This document shows, piece after piece, positions 1 to 8,500 of a stretch of 32,640 nucleotides of DNA. This DNA comes from Desulfobacterales bacterium (GTDB lineage Bacteria; Desulfobacterota; Desulfobacteria; Desulfobacterales; Desulfobacteraceae): NCBI GenBank assembly GCA_022361395.1, contig JAKSAX010000257.1, forward strand, positions 1 to 32,640. The letters are read 5' to 3'. The position numbers were made by a program, and so were the translations under genes. How positions within the stretch are numbered: position 1 is the first letter of the stretch; the number at the start of each line of letters is the position of its first letter. Below the pieces are notes generated by a model, which was not told where the DNA came from, searched no databases, and saw nothing but the letters and a program-made list of their open reading frames with translations.

Positions 1-921
1 GGCCTGCATGTCTGTGGGAAATCCGGGATAAGGCAGGGTTTTGATATCAATGCTCCTGATCTCCCCGTTGCCCTGCACCCTGATGCTGTCTTCAAACACA
101 TCAACCCGTGCGCCGGCATCCCGGAGTTTACTGATAACCCCACCGATATGATCCGGAACGCAGCCCTTTACCATGACATCACCGCCCGTGGCAGCCGCGG
201 CCACCAGAAAGGTGCCGGTTTCAATCCGGTCCGGAATAACGTCTACCTCCACCGGATGCAGTTCTTCCACCCCTTCAATGGTTATAATGGCGGTTCCCGC
301 CCCTGAGATCCGGGCCCCCATTTTGTTCAGGGCCTCTGCCAGGCAAACGATTTCCGGTTCCCGGGCGGCATTGCGCAGCACGCTTGTACCTTTTGCGAGC
401 ACTGCAGCCATCATCAGGTTTTCAGTACCGGTTACTGTGGGGATGTCAAAGTAGATTTCACTGCCCACCAGACCCTCGGTCCTGGCCTCTATATAACCGT
501 GATCGATATTGATTTCAGCGCCCAGGGCTTCCAGCCCTGTGAGATGCATGTTCACAGGTCTTGCGCCAATGGCACAACCGCCGGGCATGGAAACTTTGGC
601 ATGACGGAACCGGGCCACAAGGGGGCCCAGCACGAGTATTGAGGCCCGCATCTTCCGGACCAGATCGTACTCAGCCTCAATTTTATGAATACCTGCGCCG
701 TCCACGGTCAGGGTATGATCCTCAAACTCACACCCGGCACCCAGATCTTCAAGCAGAAGCTTGATGGAACTGATGTCCATGAGTTTTGGCACATTGCTGA
801 ATCTGGTCTTACCGTTTACCAGGATGCTTGAAGCTATTAAAGGAAGGGCTGCATTCTTTGCCCCGCTGATGGAGACCTCTCCTTTGAGCTGTCTTCCGCC
901 GTTGATCTGAATCTTATCCAT
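1..921 (-). CDS. murA: UDP-N-acetylglucosamine 1-carboxyvinyltransferase (MurA), 3' end outside the window
   Basis: MurA transfers enolpyruvate from PEP to UDP-GlcNAc, the first committed step of peptidoglycan synthesis in the cytoplasm. The reading frame opens at ATG 921-919 with MDKIQINGG, followed by the family signature SGAKNAALP, and stays open to position 1 (307 codons of a usual ~420). The PEP-binding catalytic cysteine is present in the motif [10 protein letters not shown], and the inositol-like repeat fold is visible as recurring G-rich segments. It is partial because the window ends. No good Shine-Dalgarno sequence precedes the ATG, and a strong terminator hairpin ends only about 25 nt upstream, so it is probably not part of the upstream operon or is expressed in an unusual way. 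It is a housekeeping gene bordering the accessory locus. Confidence 0.95.
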   Translation of the reverse strand, partial: MDKIQINGGRQLKGEVSISGAKNAALPLIASSILVNGKTRFSNVPKLMDISSIKLLLEDLGAGCEFEDHTLTVDGAGIHKIEAEYDLVRKMRASILVLGPLVARFRHAKVSMPGGCAIGARPVNMHLTGLEALGAEINIDHGYIEARTEGLVGSEIYFDIPTVTGTENLMMAAVLAKGTSVLRNAAREPEIVCLAEALNKMGARISGAGTAIITIEGVEELHPVEVDVIPDRIETGTFLVAAAATGGDVMVKGCVPDHIGGVISKLRDAGARVDVFEDSIRVQGNGEIRSIDIKTLPYPGFPTDMQA

Positions 922-948
922 AGGTCTTTTACTCGTGGGGGTTGATTA

Positions 949-984
949 AAAAAGGGTTTTGGTAAAAAGGCCAAAACCCTTTTT
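949..984. terminator. Rho-independent terminator, usable in both directions
   Basis: A 14-bp perfect stem (949-962 with 971-984) encloses the 8-nt loop 963-970. It is flanked by T-rich sequence on the plus side (978-995) and by an A-run that reads as U's on the minus strand (947-952). It would end minus-strand transcripts coming from the DUF697 genes. It lies about 25 nt before the murA start codon. The remainder of the 922-1161 gap is AT-rich with no gene. Confidence 0.8.
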
Positions 985-1161
985 TTTCTTTTTTTGAGGG
1001 TACCTGGAACGGGAAATAAGCCCGTACACAGGGGGTAATGCCTTGTAAGCTTGATATCTAAAAATACATAGTCGCTTATACATGAAAAAAACTATAAAGA
1101 AAATATCAATGTGCAAAAAAAAGAGAAAGAGAAATATTTCAGCATCATAAGAACACAGCCA

Positions 1162-1662
1162 TTACCCTTTTTTAATATTTTTGGATACTTCCTGACCCTC
1201 TTTGAACATCTCCTCGTAAAACGATTTCACCTTTTCCGGGTCGAAACTCAATAAGGTTCCTCCTTCTGAAAAATGGCGGTTAAACACCTTGCCGACGGCG
1301 TATGTGGAAGCACCCGCCACAGCCGAGACACTCACCGCACCTGCTGCATGACCGAAAACCGGCACAAATTTCGCCAGGCTTCCACCGATACCGGCACCGG
1401 CCGATACGGGGATGACTCCGCCGATTAATGCCCCAAGGCAGTTTTTAACCAGGTCTTTTGAAAAAGGGGTGTTGTACACCCGGGCCAGTTTCCTTATCAG
1501 GTTCAATTGAATCCCGGTTATTCCGGCCAAATCGATGAACGGAATCGGAACAAGGCCTACACCCATGGAAGCCAGAAGGTGGTGTCTGATGATTTTGCCA
1601 GTATCTGCCCTGCCGGGCGCGTTTTTTTTCTCTTCCGGTTCATGTCCGGGTACTTCTTTCAT
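1162..1662 (-). CDS. DUF697-family small membrane protein, copy 1
   Basis: This 166-residue protein is one of four paralogues in the window, all with the same layout: an N-terminal HxxASxGxGLxPxPxxD segment (here LLASMGVGLVPIPFIDLAG), an IQLNLIRKLA helix, two glycine/alanine-rich hydrophobic stretches (about residues 75-125), the motif GASTYAVGKVF, then HFxxGGTLLSFDPEKVK and an EMFKEGQ tail. The pattern fits DUF697 (YcjF-like), a family often fused to or placed near Era-type GTPases; no GTPase is seen here. Molecular function is unknown. The start ATG has AGGGGA four bases upstream. It follows copy 2 after 21 nt, so the two are a tandem duplication in one transcript, ended by the hairpin at 949-984. 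Confidence 0.8.
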   Translation of the reverse strand: MKEVPGHEPEEKKNAPGRADTGKIIRHHLLASMGVGLVPIPFIDLAGITGIQLNLIRKLARVYNTPFSKDLVKNCLGALIGGVIPVSAGAGIGGSLAKFVPVFGHAAGAVSVSAVAGASTYAVGKVFNRHFSEGGTLLSFDPEKVKSFYEEMFKEGQEVSKNIKKG

Positions 1663-1683
1663 ATATTCCCCTATGGATCAGGC

Positions 1684-2172
1684 TTATGATTTCCCGCGTT
1701 TTATTTTCTCTTTGTATTTCATTTCCGCCACAACGGTTTTACCCTCTTCGAACATCTCCTTGTAATATGCTTTTACCCTTGCAGGATCAAAGGTTAAGAG
1801 GTTGCCTCCTGAGGCAAAATGCAGGATAAAGACCTTTCCAGCCGCATAGGTGGAAGCACCGCAGGCTAGCGGCATGGCAACCGCACCAATGGCCTGACCC
1901 AGTCCCGGTATGATTTTGACGGCACTTGCAAGGAACGGGAGGGAGTTGCCAAGAAGGAAGGCCCCCAGGAGAGTGGAGAGCAGTTTTTTCACAGCCTCTT
2001 TGATGAATGGCACGTCGTACAACTCGGCAAGCTTCCTCACCATATTGAGTTGAATGGTCATAAGCCCGGCAAGGTCGGCCAGGGGAAGGGGGATAAGCCC
2101 GAGTCCCGTGGAGGCTAATGTATGCTTATTCACGATGCTTTCAAGTTCTTCTTTTGAAACCGTTTTTGTCAT
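1684..2172 (-). CDS. DUF697-family small membrane protein, copy 2
   Basis: This 162-residue paralogue of the neighbouring gene carries the motifs LASTGLGLIPLPLADLAG, IQLNMVRKLAELYDVPF, GASTYAAGKVF and HFASGGNLLTFDPARVK, with hydrophobic segments between roughly residues 75 and 125. The last ~15 residues are rich in Lys (KYKEKIKRGKS). The start ATG is preceded by GGAGGGG at nine bases. It lies 79 nt after the binding-protein gene and 21 nt before copy 1. The family is associated with membranes and with GTPases in other genomes, but its role is not established. Divergence between copies 1 and 2 is considerable, so the duplication is not recent. Confidence 0.8.
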   Translation of the reverse strand: MTKTVSKEELESIVNKHTLASTGLGLIPLPLADLAGLMTIQLNMVRKLAELYDVPFIKEAVKKLLSTLLGAFLLGNSLPFLASAVKIIPGLGQAIGAVAMPLACGASTYAAGKVFILHFASGGNLLTFDPARVKAYYKEMFEEGKTVVAEMKYKEKIKRGKS

Positions 2173-2251
2173 AAATGCAGACCCCTCCAGTCTTCTTCAA
2201 ATCACCATTCGAATACCTGCCGACACCCGGCTGCCATACGGTTCCCTCCCG

Positions 2252-3475
2252 TCACTCCCGGTTTAACAAGGTCTGGAAAAAAAACGCACCGTTTTCACGC
2301 TTTTTAAAAAAGATCTCCTTGCCGGAGATGTCCCCGCGGGGCGTGAAGGAGTATGACCCGGTGACCCCGTTCCAGTCCTCCAGATACCTCAGGTTGGTAC
2401 TCATCACCAGGGGAACCGTTGAGCCGCTCTCCTGGATGATGTGGGCAAGGACCGAGACTGCATCGTACCCCTGAGCCGCCCAGGTGTCCGGAATCAATTC
2501 GTATCTTTCCTTGAACCGTCTTACAAAATCCCGGGTTTTTTTATCCGGGTATCCCGGATTGAAGACCGTGGGAACGACAATACCCTCGGCAGCTTTTCCC
2601 GCAGCAGCCCAGAAGCCGGGGGAGTCGAGGCCTTTCCCCCCGACAATGGGAACCCCTATCCCCATCTCACGCAATTGTTTCACCAGCTCAGCCGCACCCG
2701 GCCTGGTACCGGAGATAAAAATGGAATCAAAGTTAAGCTTGCTCCCCGGTTCAGGCTTCCCCCAAGCTTCCGCTTTCTTTTTAGATCTTTCCAGCACCTT
2801 TAGCAACGCGGCAATAACCTCCCGGAATTCCCGCTCCCACCCGAAATATGAACGGGTGGCCTTTATTTCGATACCAAGGGCTGTGGCCCTTTTCTTGAAA
2901 GAGTTCGCAAGGCTCTTTTGGGCTGCGTCCCTCTCATGGAAGACAACGGTTTTTTTCATCCCCCGGCTTTGGACGAACTCTGCCATTTGAACTCCGAATT
3001 TTTTCTGGCTCGGGATGTTTCTGAAGGTATAGTTGCCACCGTAAAGGGTCATTACCGGATTCTTGGCCCAGCACGATATGAACAGGATTCCGCTCTTTTC
3101 ATATATAACCGACGCCGGGATGGCCGTATTGGAATTGCCATGGCCGATAACGGCAACCACCTCCTTTTTCCTGGCCAGGGCGGTTGCCGCTTTCTCCCCG
3201 CGGCCGGCCTCATTCCTGTCGTCATGGACTATTATATGGAGCTTCCTGCCGAGAAGGCCGCCCCCCGCATTTATCTCCTCCACGGCCAGGGTAACCCCTT
3301 CCAGGAAAAAATTCGAGTATGCCGATGTGCGCACAATGCCTATTTCGATATCGCCATCTGCCTGGCCGGCCAGTTGCGCCCTTTTCTCCTCGGACGGCCC
3401 CATACCGCAGGATGCCGCCAGGCAGAAGAGAATGATGCCTAGCAAAATGCTTTTTCCGGGGGCGTCACCATTCAT
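2252..3475 (-). CDS. Periplasmic binding protein of branched-chain amino acid type (Peripla_BP_6), lipoprotein
   Basis: The protein has 407 residues. A hydrophobic signal (residues 9-22) ends in LAASC, so Cys23 is a likely lipidation site, with Ala rather than Leu at -3. The mature part reads as a type-1 periplasmic binding fold: IEIGIVRTSAYSNFFLEGV, AVEEINAGGGLLGRKL, VAVIGHGNSNTAIPASVIYE and, near the end, WAAQGYDAVSVLAHII. Such proteins bind amino acids, amides or aromatic acids for ABC uptake. No LivHMGF permease or ATPase genes are beside it, so it may act as an orphan sensor/receptor or work with components elsewhere. Its ATG overlaps the stop of the SPFH gene as ATGA, implying coupled translation and a shared envelope function. 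Confidence 0.8.
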   Translation of the reverse strand: MNGDAPGKSILLGIILFCLAASCGMGPSEEKRAQLAGQADGDIEIGIVRTSAYSNFFLEGVTLAVEEINAGGGLLGRKLHIIVHDDRNEAGRGEKAATALARKKEVVAVIGHGNSNTAIPASVIYEKSGILFISCWAKNPVMTLYGGNYTFRNIPSQKKFGVQMAEFVQSRGMKKTVVFHERDAAQKSLANSFKKRATALGIEIKATRSYFGWEREFREVIAALLKVLERSKKKAEAWGKPEPGSKLNFDSIFISGTRPGAAELVKQLREMGIGVPIVGGKGLDSPGFWAAAGKAAEGIVVPTVFNPGYPDKKTRDFVRRFKERYELIPDTWAAQGYDAVSVLAHIIQESGSTVPLVMSTNLRYLEDWNGVTGSYSFTPRGDISGKEIFFKKRENGAFFFQTLLNRE

Positions 3476-4449
3476 GGTTGCTTAACTTCCTCCGGCAATC
3501 CGGTTGGATTTCCTCCTTGTTCATCCGTGGGAACGGCTTCAGGCACATGGGGCTTCTCCTTTTCCGGTTCGGTCTGATCCTTTGTCATTTCCTCTTCGGA
3601 TTTCGGGGGATACTGGTTGAAGGGTTCCAGGGGGAGGCTTCCGATCAAGGGGAGGCCTTCTTTGCCCTGTCCTATAATAACCGTTTTGGCATTCTGGGAA
3701 TTGGCCACATCGATTGTGGCCTGAATACCCATCCAGTGGAGCACTTCCGAGGTAAGGGCCTTGCGGAACCTCTCAAGCCCTTCCGCTTCTATTCTTTTAC
3801 GTATTTTCTCCTGTTTTTCCCTCTCCAGCCTGAATTTATACGCGTCGGCCCTGTGCTTTTGCCGTATTTTCCGTTTGATGCTCTCTTCTACGCTGTCGGG
3901 CAGTTTCATTCTCTTTATGATGACGTCATCCACATTGACGTATCTTTGGGCGATCTCTTCGATGGCACCGTTGATGGCCTTTTCGAGCAGGGGCTGTTTT
4001 GTGGTGTAAACCTGTTCGGCAGTGTTCCGTCCTATGAGAACCCGGATAACATTCTCTATCTCCGGAATCACGACAATATTTGCATAATCCTCTCCCACCT
4101 GCTTATGCAGGACTCCGAGAAGCTTGTATTCCGGCCGGTACCTGATAGACATTTTAAGGTAGATTTTGAGGCCGTTCTTCGTGAGCACGTCAAAATCGTG
4201 GGGAACCTCCTGTACCCTGGTGTTGTATACGTACATTTTGTTCCACGGCCATATGAACTGGATACCCTCCTCGTAAACCCTGGTGGTGACGGTGCCCCCG
4301 GAAAATGTCCGGTAGAGCACGCCGGCTTCACCGGGGCCGATCAAAAAAACAATTCTGTTGAAGAGGAGCAGAAACAGAATCAAAATAATGAGGATGATGG
4401 TCGTAAGAAAACCCATATGGTCTTTCAGTTTTTGATATACCTTTGCCAT
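3472..4449 (-). CDS. SPFH/band-7 (prohibitin-like) membrane protein
   Basis: This 325-residue protein has a single N-terminal membrane segment (about residues 13-35), then GPGEAGVLYRTFSGG and YEEGIQFIWPWNKMYVYNTR, the hallmark start of an SPFH domain (about 36-210). A charged, probably coiled-coil helix (about 200-245, RLEREKQEKIRKRIEAEG) and a Pro/Glu-rich disordered tail follow. SPFH proteins oligomerise on membranes and organise microdomains or regulate proteases; HflK/HflC-specific partners are not present. The start is supported by AAGGA seven bases upstream. It is coupled (ATGA) to the binding lipoprotein and preceded by a 55-residue membrane protein, so the three look like one membrane unit beside the DUF697 genes. 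Confidence 0.85.
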   Translation of the reverse strand: MAKVYQKLKDHMGFLTTIILIILILFLLLFNRIVFLIGPGEAGVLYRTFSGGTVTTRVYEEGIQFIWPWNKMYVYNTRVQEVPHDFDVLTKNGLKIYLKMSIRYRPEYKLLGVLHKQVGEDYANIVVIPEIENVIRVLIGRNTAEQVYTTKQPLLEKAINGAIEEIAQRYVNVDDVIIKRMKLPDSVEESIKRKIRQKHRADAYKFRLEREKQEKIRKRIEAEGLERFRKALTSEVLHWMGIQATIDVANSQNAKTVIIGQGKEGLPLIGSLPLEPFNQYPPKSEEEMTKDQTEPEKEKPHVPEAVPTDEQGGNPTGLPEEVKQP

Positions 4450-4469
4450 TCGATTTTCCTTGAAGTCCG

Positions 4470-4637
4470 TTAGTTTTTTCTGGAATCCGATGCAAGAACC
4501 AGAAGCAGGCCGATGACCGGTGTCAGCAAGATGGAACCGTAGAAATACCCCCAGAACCCTAGTTTCCTGTTTCTCCCCATAAGTCCCATGAGAAAGGAGA
4601 GTAACAGATAGATGGTAACCATAAATATCAGATGCAT
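4470..4637 (-). CDS. Small two-helix membrane protein, 55 aa, unknown function
   Basis: The start is placed at ATG 4637 (MHLIFMVTIY) because GGGAGG lies five bases upstream; the frame could open 10 codons earlier but without a ribosome site. Two hydrophobic segments (about residues 2-18 and 28-47) are separated by a short basic turn, GRNRKLG, and the C terminus is polar. No family is recognised. It ends 20 nt before the SPFH gene and is probably co-transcribed with it. It may be a small partner of the SPFH protein, but only its position supports this. Confidence 0.65.
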   Translation of the reverse strand: MHLIFMVTIYLLLSFLMGLMGRNRKLGFWGYFYGSILLTPVIGLLLVLASDSRKN

Positions 4638-4674
4638 TGATTCCTCCCGAGCCGCCGGTTTAAACATGTTGAAA

Positions 4675-4706
4675 CAACGGTCCCCGGACGGGGCCGGGGG
4701 CCGTTG
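4675..4706. terminator. GC-rich hairpin between DUF697 copy 3 and the 55-aa gene
   Basis: CAACGG/CCGTTG (6 bp) and CCCCGG/CCGGGG (6 bp) pair around one mismatch with a 6-nt loop. On the minus strand it starts six bases after the copy 3 stop codon and is followed only by TTTC, so termination may be partial. On the plus strand it is followed by CGTTTTT. It may separate the upstream operon from the SPFH unit. Confidence 0.5.
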
Positions 4707-4711
4707 CGTTT

Positions 4712-5194
4712 TTACGACTTCATGCTGCTTGCCACGGTTTTGCCCTCTTTGAGCATCTCCTCGTAGTAATCCTTTACCTTGTCCGGATCAAAGGTGAGGA
4801 AGGTGCCACCCGAGGCAAAGTGCTGTAAAAAGACCTTGCCGACAGCATAGGTGATCGATCCCGCCGAAATGGGCATGGCAATCACGCCGATGGCCTGCCC
4901 AACAACAGGAACGAATTTCATCAGAGATGTCAGCGCTCCCGCCACCGGTATACTTCCCCCGGCTCCCACCAGGGAGGTGAGGATGCTCTTGACCTTGTTT
5001 TCGGTAAAGGGAACCTCATAAATCTTGGCGAGTTTCCTCAGCATGTTCAATTGAACCCCTGTGATACCGACCAGGTCGAGCATGGGCACCGGAATAAAGC
5101 CCACACCCATGGAGGCGAGAACGTGGTTCCTGATGACCCTGGAGCCGCATTCCTTTGTCACGTCGCACTCAGTGACAGTCTGTTCCTTTGTCAT
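4712..5194 (-). CDS. DUF697-family small membrane protein, copy 3
   Basis: The start is ATG 5194 (MTKEQTV), which has AAAAGGAG six bases upstream; a TTG two codons earlier is less likely. The 160-residue protein has the paralogue pattern: LASMGVGFIPVPMLDLVG, VQLNMLRKLAKIYEVPF, hydrophobic Gly/Ala/Val segments (about 70-115), TYAVGKVFLQHF and ASGGTFLTFDPDKVKDYY. It differs from the others by two cysteines near the N terminus (TECDVTKECG). Membrane association is expected from the family and hydrophobicity; the molecular role is unknown. It follows the 61-aa protein closely and ends in a GC-rich hairpin. Confidence 0.8.
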   Translation of the reverse strand: MTKEQTVTECDVTKECGSRVIRNHVLASMGVGFIPVPMLDLVGITGVQLNMLRKLAKIYEVPFTENKVKSILTSLVGAGGSIPVAGALTSLMKFVPVVGQAIGVIAMPISAGSITYAVGKVFLQHFASGGTFLTFDPDKVKDYYEEMLKEGKTVASSMKS

Positions 5195-5235
5195 CGTCAA
5201 CTCCTTTTGCTAATTGTTTAAAATTACAAAGGATC

Positions 5236-5421
5236 TCAGGTTTTCTCTTGCTCAGACGGCGCAAACTCCTGGGCATCCTTTTTCCCTTTCCACCATTCAA
5301 AGGCAATGATACCGCCCAGGGCAACAATCCCGAACGCGGGCGATAATACTGCCAGTTTGGCCGTTGTCAGCGCTCTGCCTGTTAATCCTCCGCACGCTGC
5401 AGCCACATTTGCCTCTGCCAT
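5236..5421 (-). CDS. Small single-pass membrane protein, 61 aa, unknown function
   Basis: The ATG at 5421 is preceded by AAGGAGAAGGAAA, a strong ribosome site. The N-terminal part is Ala/Gly-rich with one cysteine (ANVAAACGGLTGRAL), followed by one hydrophobic segment (LAVLSPAFGIVALGGIIAF, about residues 23-42), then a WWKGKK interface and a polar, acidic C terminus. No family is recognised. It sits between the exporter and DUF697 copy 3, about 40 nt from the latter, and could be an accessory subunit of the membrane assembly. Codon use and the ribosome site make it a credible gene despite its size. Confidence 0.6.
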   Translation of the reverse strand: MAEANVAAACGGLTGRALTTAKLAVLSPAFGIVALGGIIAFEWWKGKKDAQEFAPSEQEKT

Positions 5422-5457
5422 TTTCCTTCTCCTTTTGGTTCTGGTTATCGGTTAATT

Positions 5458-5478
5458 CCCCCATCCTCCGGATCGGGG
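5458..5478. other. Short hairpin after the exporter gene
   Basis: CCCC and ATCC pair with GGAT and GGGG around one mismatch and a 3-nt loop (5467-5469). It lies 25 nt downstream of the exporter stop codon on the minus strand. There is no U-tract, so it may act as an mRNA processing or stabilising element rather than a terminator. Confidence 0.3.
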
Positions 5479-5503
5479 AAGGCCACTGAAAAAATTGCCC
5501 TGG

Positions 5504-8500
5504 TCAGCCGGGAGAAAGTTGACCGTAATCAAGGTGCAAAACACGGTCAGCCGTATGGAAATACCTGTCATCATGGGTTACCGCGATGACGGTCTTTCCC
5601 TGTGATTTAAAATCGGGCAACAGTTTCATATAGAAATACTCACGAAAATGCGGATCCTGATCCGCAGCCCACTCGTCGAAAATATAAACCGGTTTGTCTT
5701 CCAGTATGGTTGTCAGCAAGGCCATCCGTTTTCTCTGTCCGGTGGAGAGATCAAGGGTGGAGAACTTCCCGTTAATCCACTTAACCCGCTTATCCAGTTG
5801 AAAAACCCTGAGCAGTTCGTTTATCTTTCCCTGGTCAGGGTCTTTTATTCCGTACAAAGCGTCAAACAGATGAAAATCGGTGAATATGGGGGAGAACAAC
5901 TCCCTGTAAGAGCGGATGTCCACCGCCCTGCCATCCAGATAAACCATTCCTGAATCTGCGGGATACAGTCCGGTCATGACATTGAGCAGGGTCGATTTTC
6001 CGCTCCCGTTTCCGCCGGTAATGAAGACCACTTCACCGGCAGAGAACGAAAGGCTCATGGGGCCGATGGAGAACGGCCTGGCATCCCTTGTCCTGTATAC
6101 ATAAGATATATTATCATACCGAATGACGCCCGGACATGCCGTTTCTTCATCACTTGCCGGCTCCGGTTCCCTCGTGATTCCCTTCATCATTGTTTCAAAA
6201 TCCATGAGCCGCCTTATGGACATGTAAGCCATGTGAAACTGCGAATACCTGTCAATAACCTGCCTGAGGGGCATGGTGATAACCAGCCCCACCACCACAG
6301 GCAGGGTGGCCGCCGGAATCCCGGCAAAAGGAAGGGCCAGGATCATTACAAGGAGTATGCCTTTCCAGAACCCGTAGGTAATCGTGGCGTTCCTGATGTA
6401 AAATCCAACGGAATCCGTCTTCAACTCCCTCAAATCTTCGGCCTCTTTCCTCAGACTTCTCTCATAGAAATCGTTGCTTTTCCTGTTGCTCAGTTTCAAC
6501 TCCTTAAACCCATGGATAAGGTGGTTCACCGATTCGAATAGTTTTTTCTGCCGGTACCGCACAAGCTCGAAAAGCCTTATCATCTTCGTATGGTTAGATA
6601 TGTACAAGGCCGCCCCTATTGATGTGAGCACAACCATCAGGGCCCCGGCAGGGGGGTATAGGTACGCGACATAGAAATATATCATGACCGTTCTCAGGCC
6701 CCCCTGGAAACAGAGCAGGATGATGTCCGTGGTTTCGGATATAGCCCTGATATCCGAGGTCAAAGCCGTATAAATTCTTTCGGCTCCCACCTGATTCAAG
6801 GTCTCAAGATCGGTGTTACGCACATGATCCATCACCTTTATCCTCAAGTTCATTATCCTGTTCTCCACGGCATTGAAAAAATATTTCTGGAGGTTTCGAA
6901 AGGTAACAACCATCAGGCAAAGCATGACAATAAACCAGAGATAGGTGCTCCCTTCTATGATCTGCTGCTCCGGAATATGAATGAGAATTACCACCAGGCT
7001 GACCAGGCTGAGTGCAAAAAGCGGAAGGAAAAATAAAACCCTTTTTACGGACTCTCTCTCCTCCTGAAACATATTCCGCATTTGTGCGAAAAACCCTTTT
7101 TGTTCTTCCGTCATCCGCGGTTTAGGCGGGATTTTTTGCTTCTGCCCCGGATAAACAGGTGCTTTTTCGGCAGATGGGATTGTTAAGGCTTTTTCCGGCT
7201 TTGAGAAGAGCGGATGCAGGGCCTTGTCCCGGTCCGGACGCCATTTTTCCGCGATGCGCCCGTAATCGATGCGGATAACCTCATCCGCCACATGGAAATA
7301 CCGGTCATCATGGGTAATGGCGATGACGGTTTTCCCTTTCTCCTTAAGGGAAGGAAGGATGGTCTCGTAAAAGTAGTGGCGGAAATGCGGGTCCTGGTCC
7401 GCAGCCCATTCGTCAAAGACAAAAACCGGCCGGTCCTCCATCATTGCGATTACCAGGGCAAGCCGTTTTCTCTGTCCGGTGGAGAGTTCCAGGGTGCTGA
7501 AACCGGTTTCACGGTATCTTGTCTTACCGGTCAATCCCGTCAAGTCAAGCAACTCTTCCACCTCTTCTTTATTTACCTCTTCCATACCGTAAAAACGGTC
7601 GAAGAGATGAAAGTCGGCAAACACACCGGAGAACAGGTCCCTGTGTTCGGACATATCCACTGGGCGGCCGTCAATTCTAACCATTCCCCTCTCCGGAGGG
7701 TAGAGGCCTGTGAGAACCTTCAAAAGGGTGGATTTACCGCTTCCGTTTCCACCGACGATAAAGAGTATCTTCCCGGACTCAATGGAGAGATCGTCTATTA
7801 TTATGGAAAACCCTTCCTCCCCTTTGGCCGGATAGGTAAAACAGATGTCACTCATCAGGATCTCATTGAATTCGTCATCCCCTTTATTCCCGCTCGTGAC
7901 CTCCAGATCTTCGCCTGATCCCCGCAGGGAATCACCCTGAAAAAGCATACCTAATCTTGCCAGAGCCACACTCCCTTCTGCGATACTCTGCCGGGAAGCA
8001 TTGATGAGCATGTCGTTTTGCAGGGTAAAGAAGAGTATAATGAGGATCCGCATAACATCCCCGGAAGAGAAAGACCCTGAAAACACCGTGCATGCGAGCA
8101 TCACCAAAAGACTGGCCAGAATACTTATTATCAGAAGCTCGGCACCGTAACGGCTGCTCTTGACCCGTATTCTCCTGTTCTCATCGATTCTGGGAAGGAG
8201 GTGGCAGTTGAAAATCTCCTCGCTCTTTTTACGGTTGAATTTCAGTTCCTTGAAACCGAAAAGATGGTTCCGGAACGCGGTGAACATCCCCTTTTCCTCT
8301 TTCATCTGCAGTTGGACATACCCTCTGATGATCTTAACGAACATCTCCTGGATGAGGATGAGTAAAAAACGGACCAGAAGGACGAACAATGCGAATACGG
8401 GGGAGATATACAAGATGTAAAGCCACCCCACAAAGAGGGTGATGTACGCCTGGAGGGATTCCATGTTTTTCGTTGCAGCACTTGTTATGCTTTGGGCCCT

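Noticed and set aside
173-764. Plus-strand open frames over murA
   Set aside because: They lie antisense to a full-length conserved murA frame and have no recognisable product.
3478-4473. 331-codon plus-strand frame antisense to the SPFH gene
   Set aside because: The minus strand encodes a clear SPFH domain with ribosome site; the plus frame shows biased composition and no family motif.
5236-5421. Magnetosome-type small protein (MamI/MamC-like)
   Set aside because: Only the size and membrane helix are similar; no motif agrees and no magnetosome genes are present.
7214-7918. 234-codon plus-strand frame within the exporter gene
   Set aside because: It is antisense to the first ATPase domain of the exporter, whose motifs are intact.
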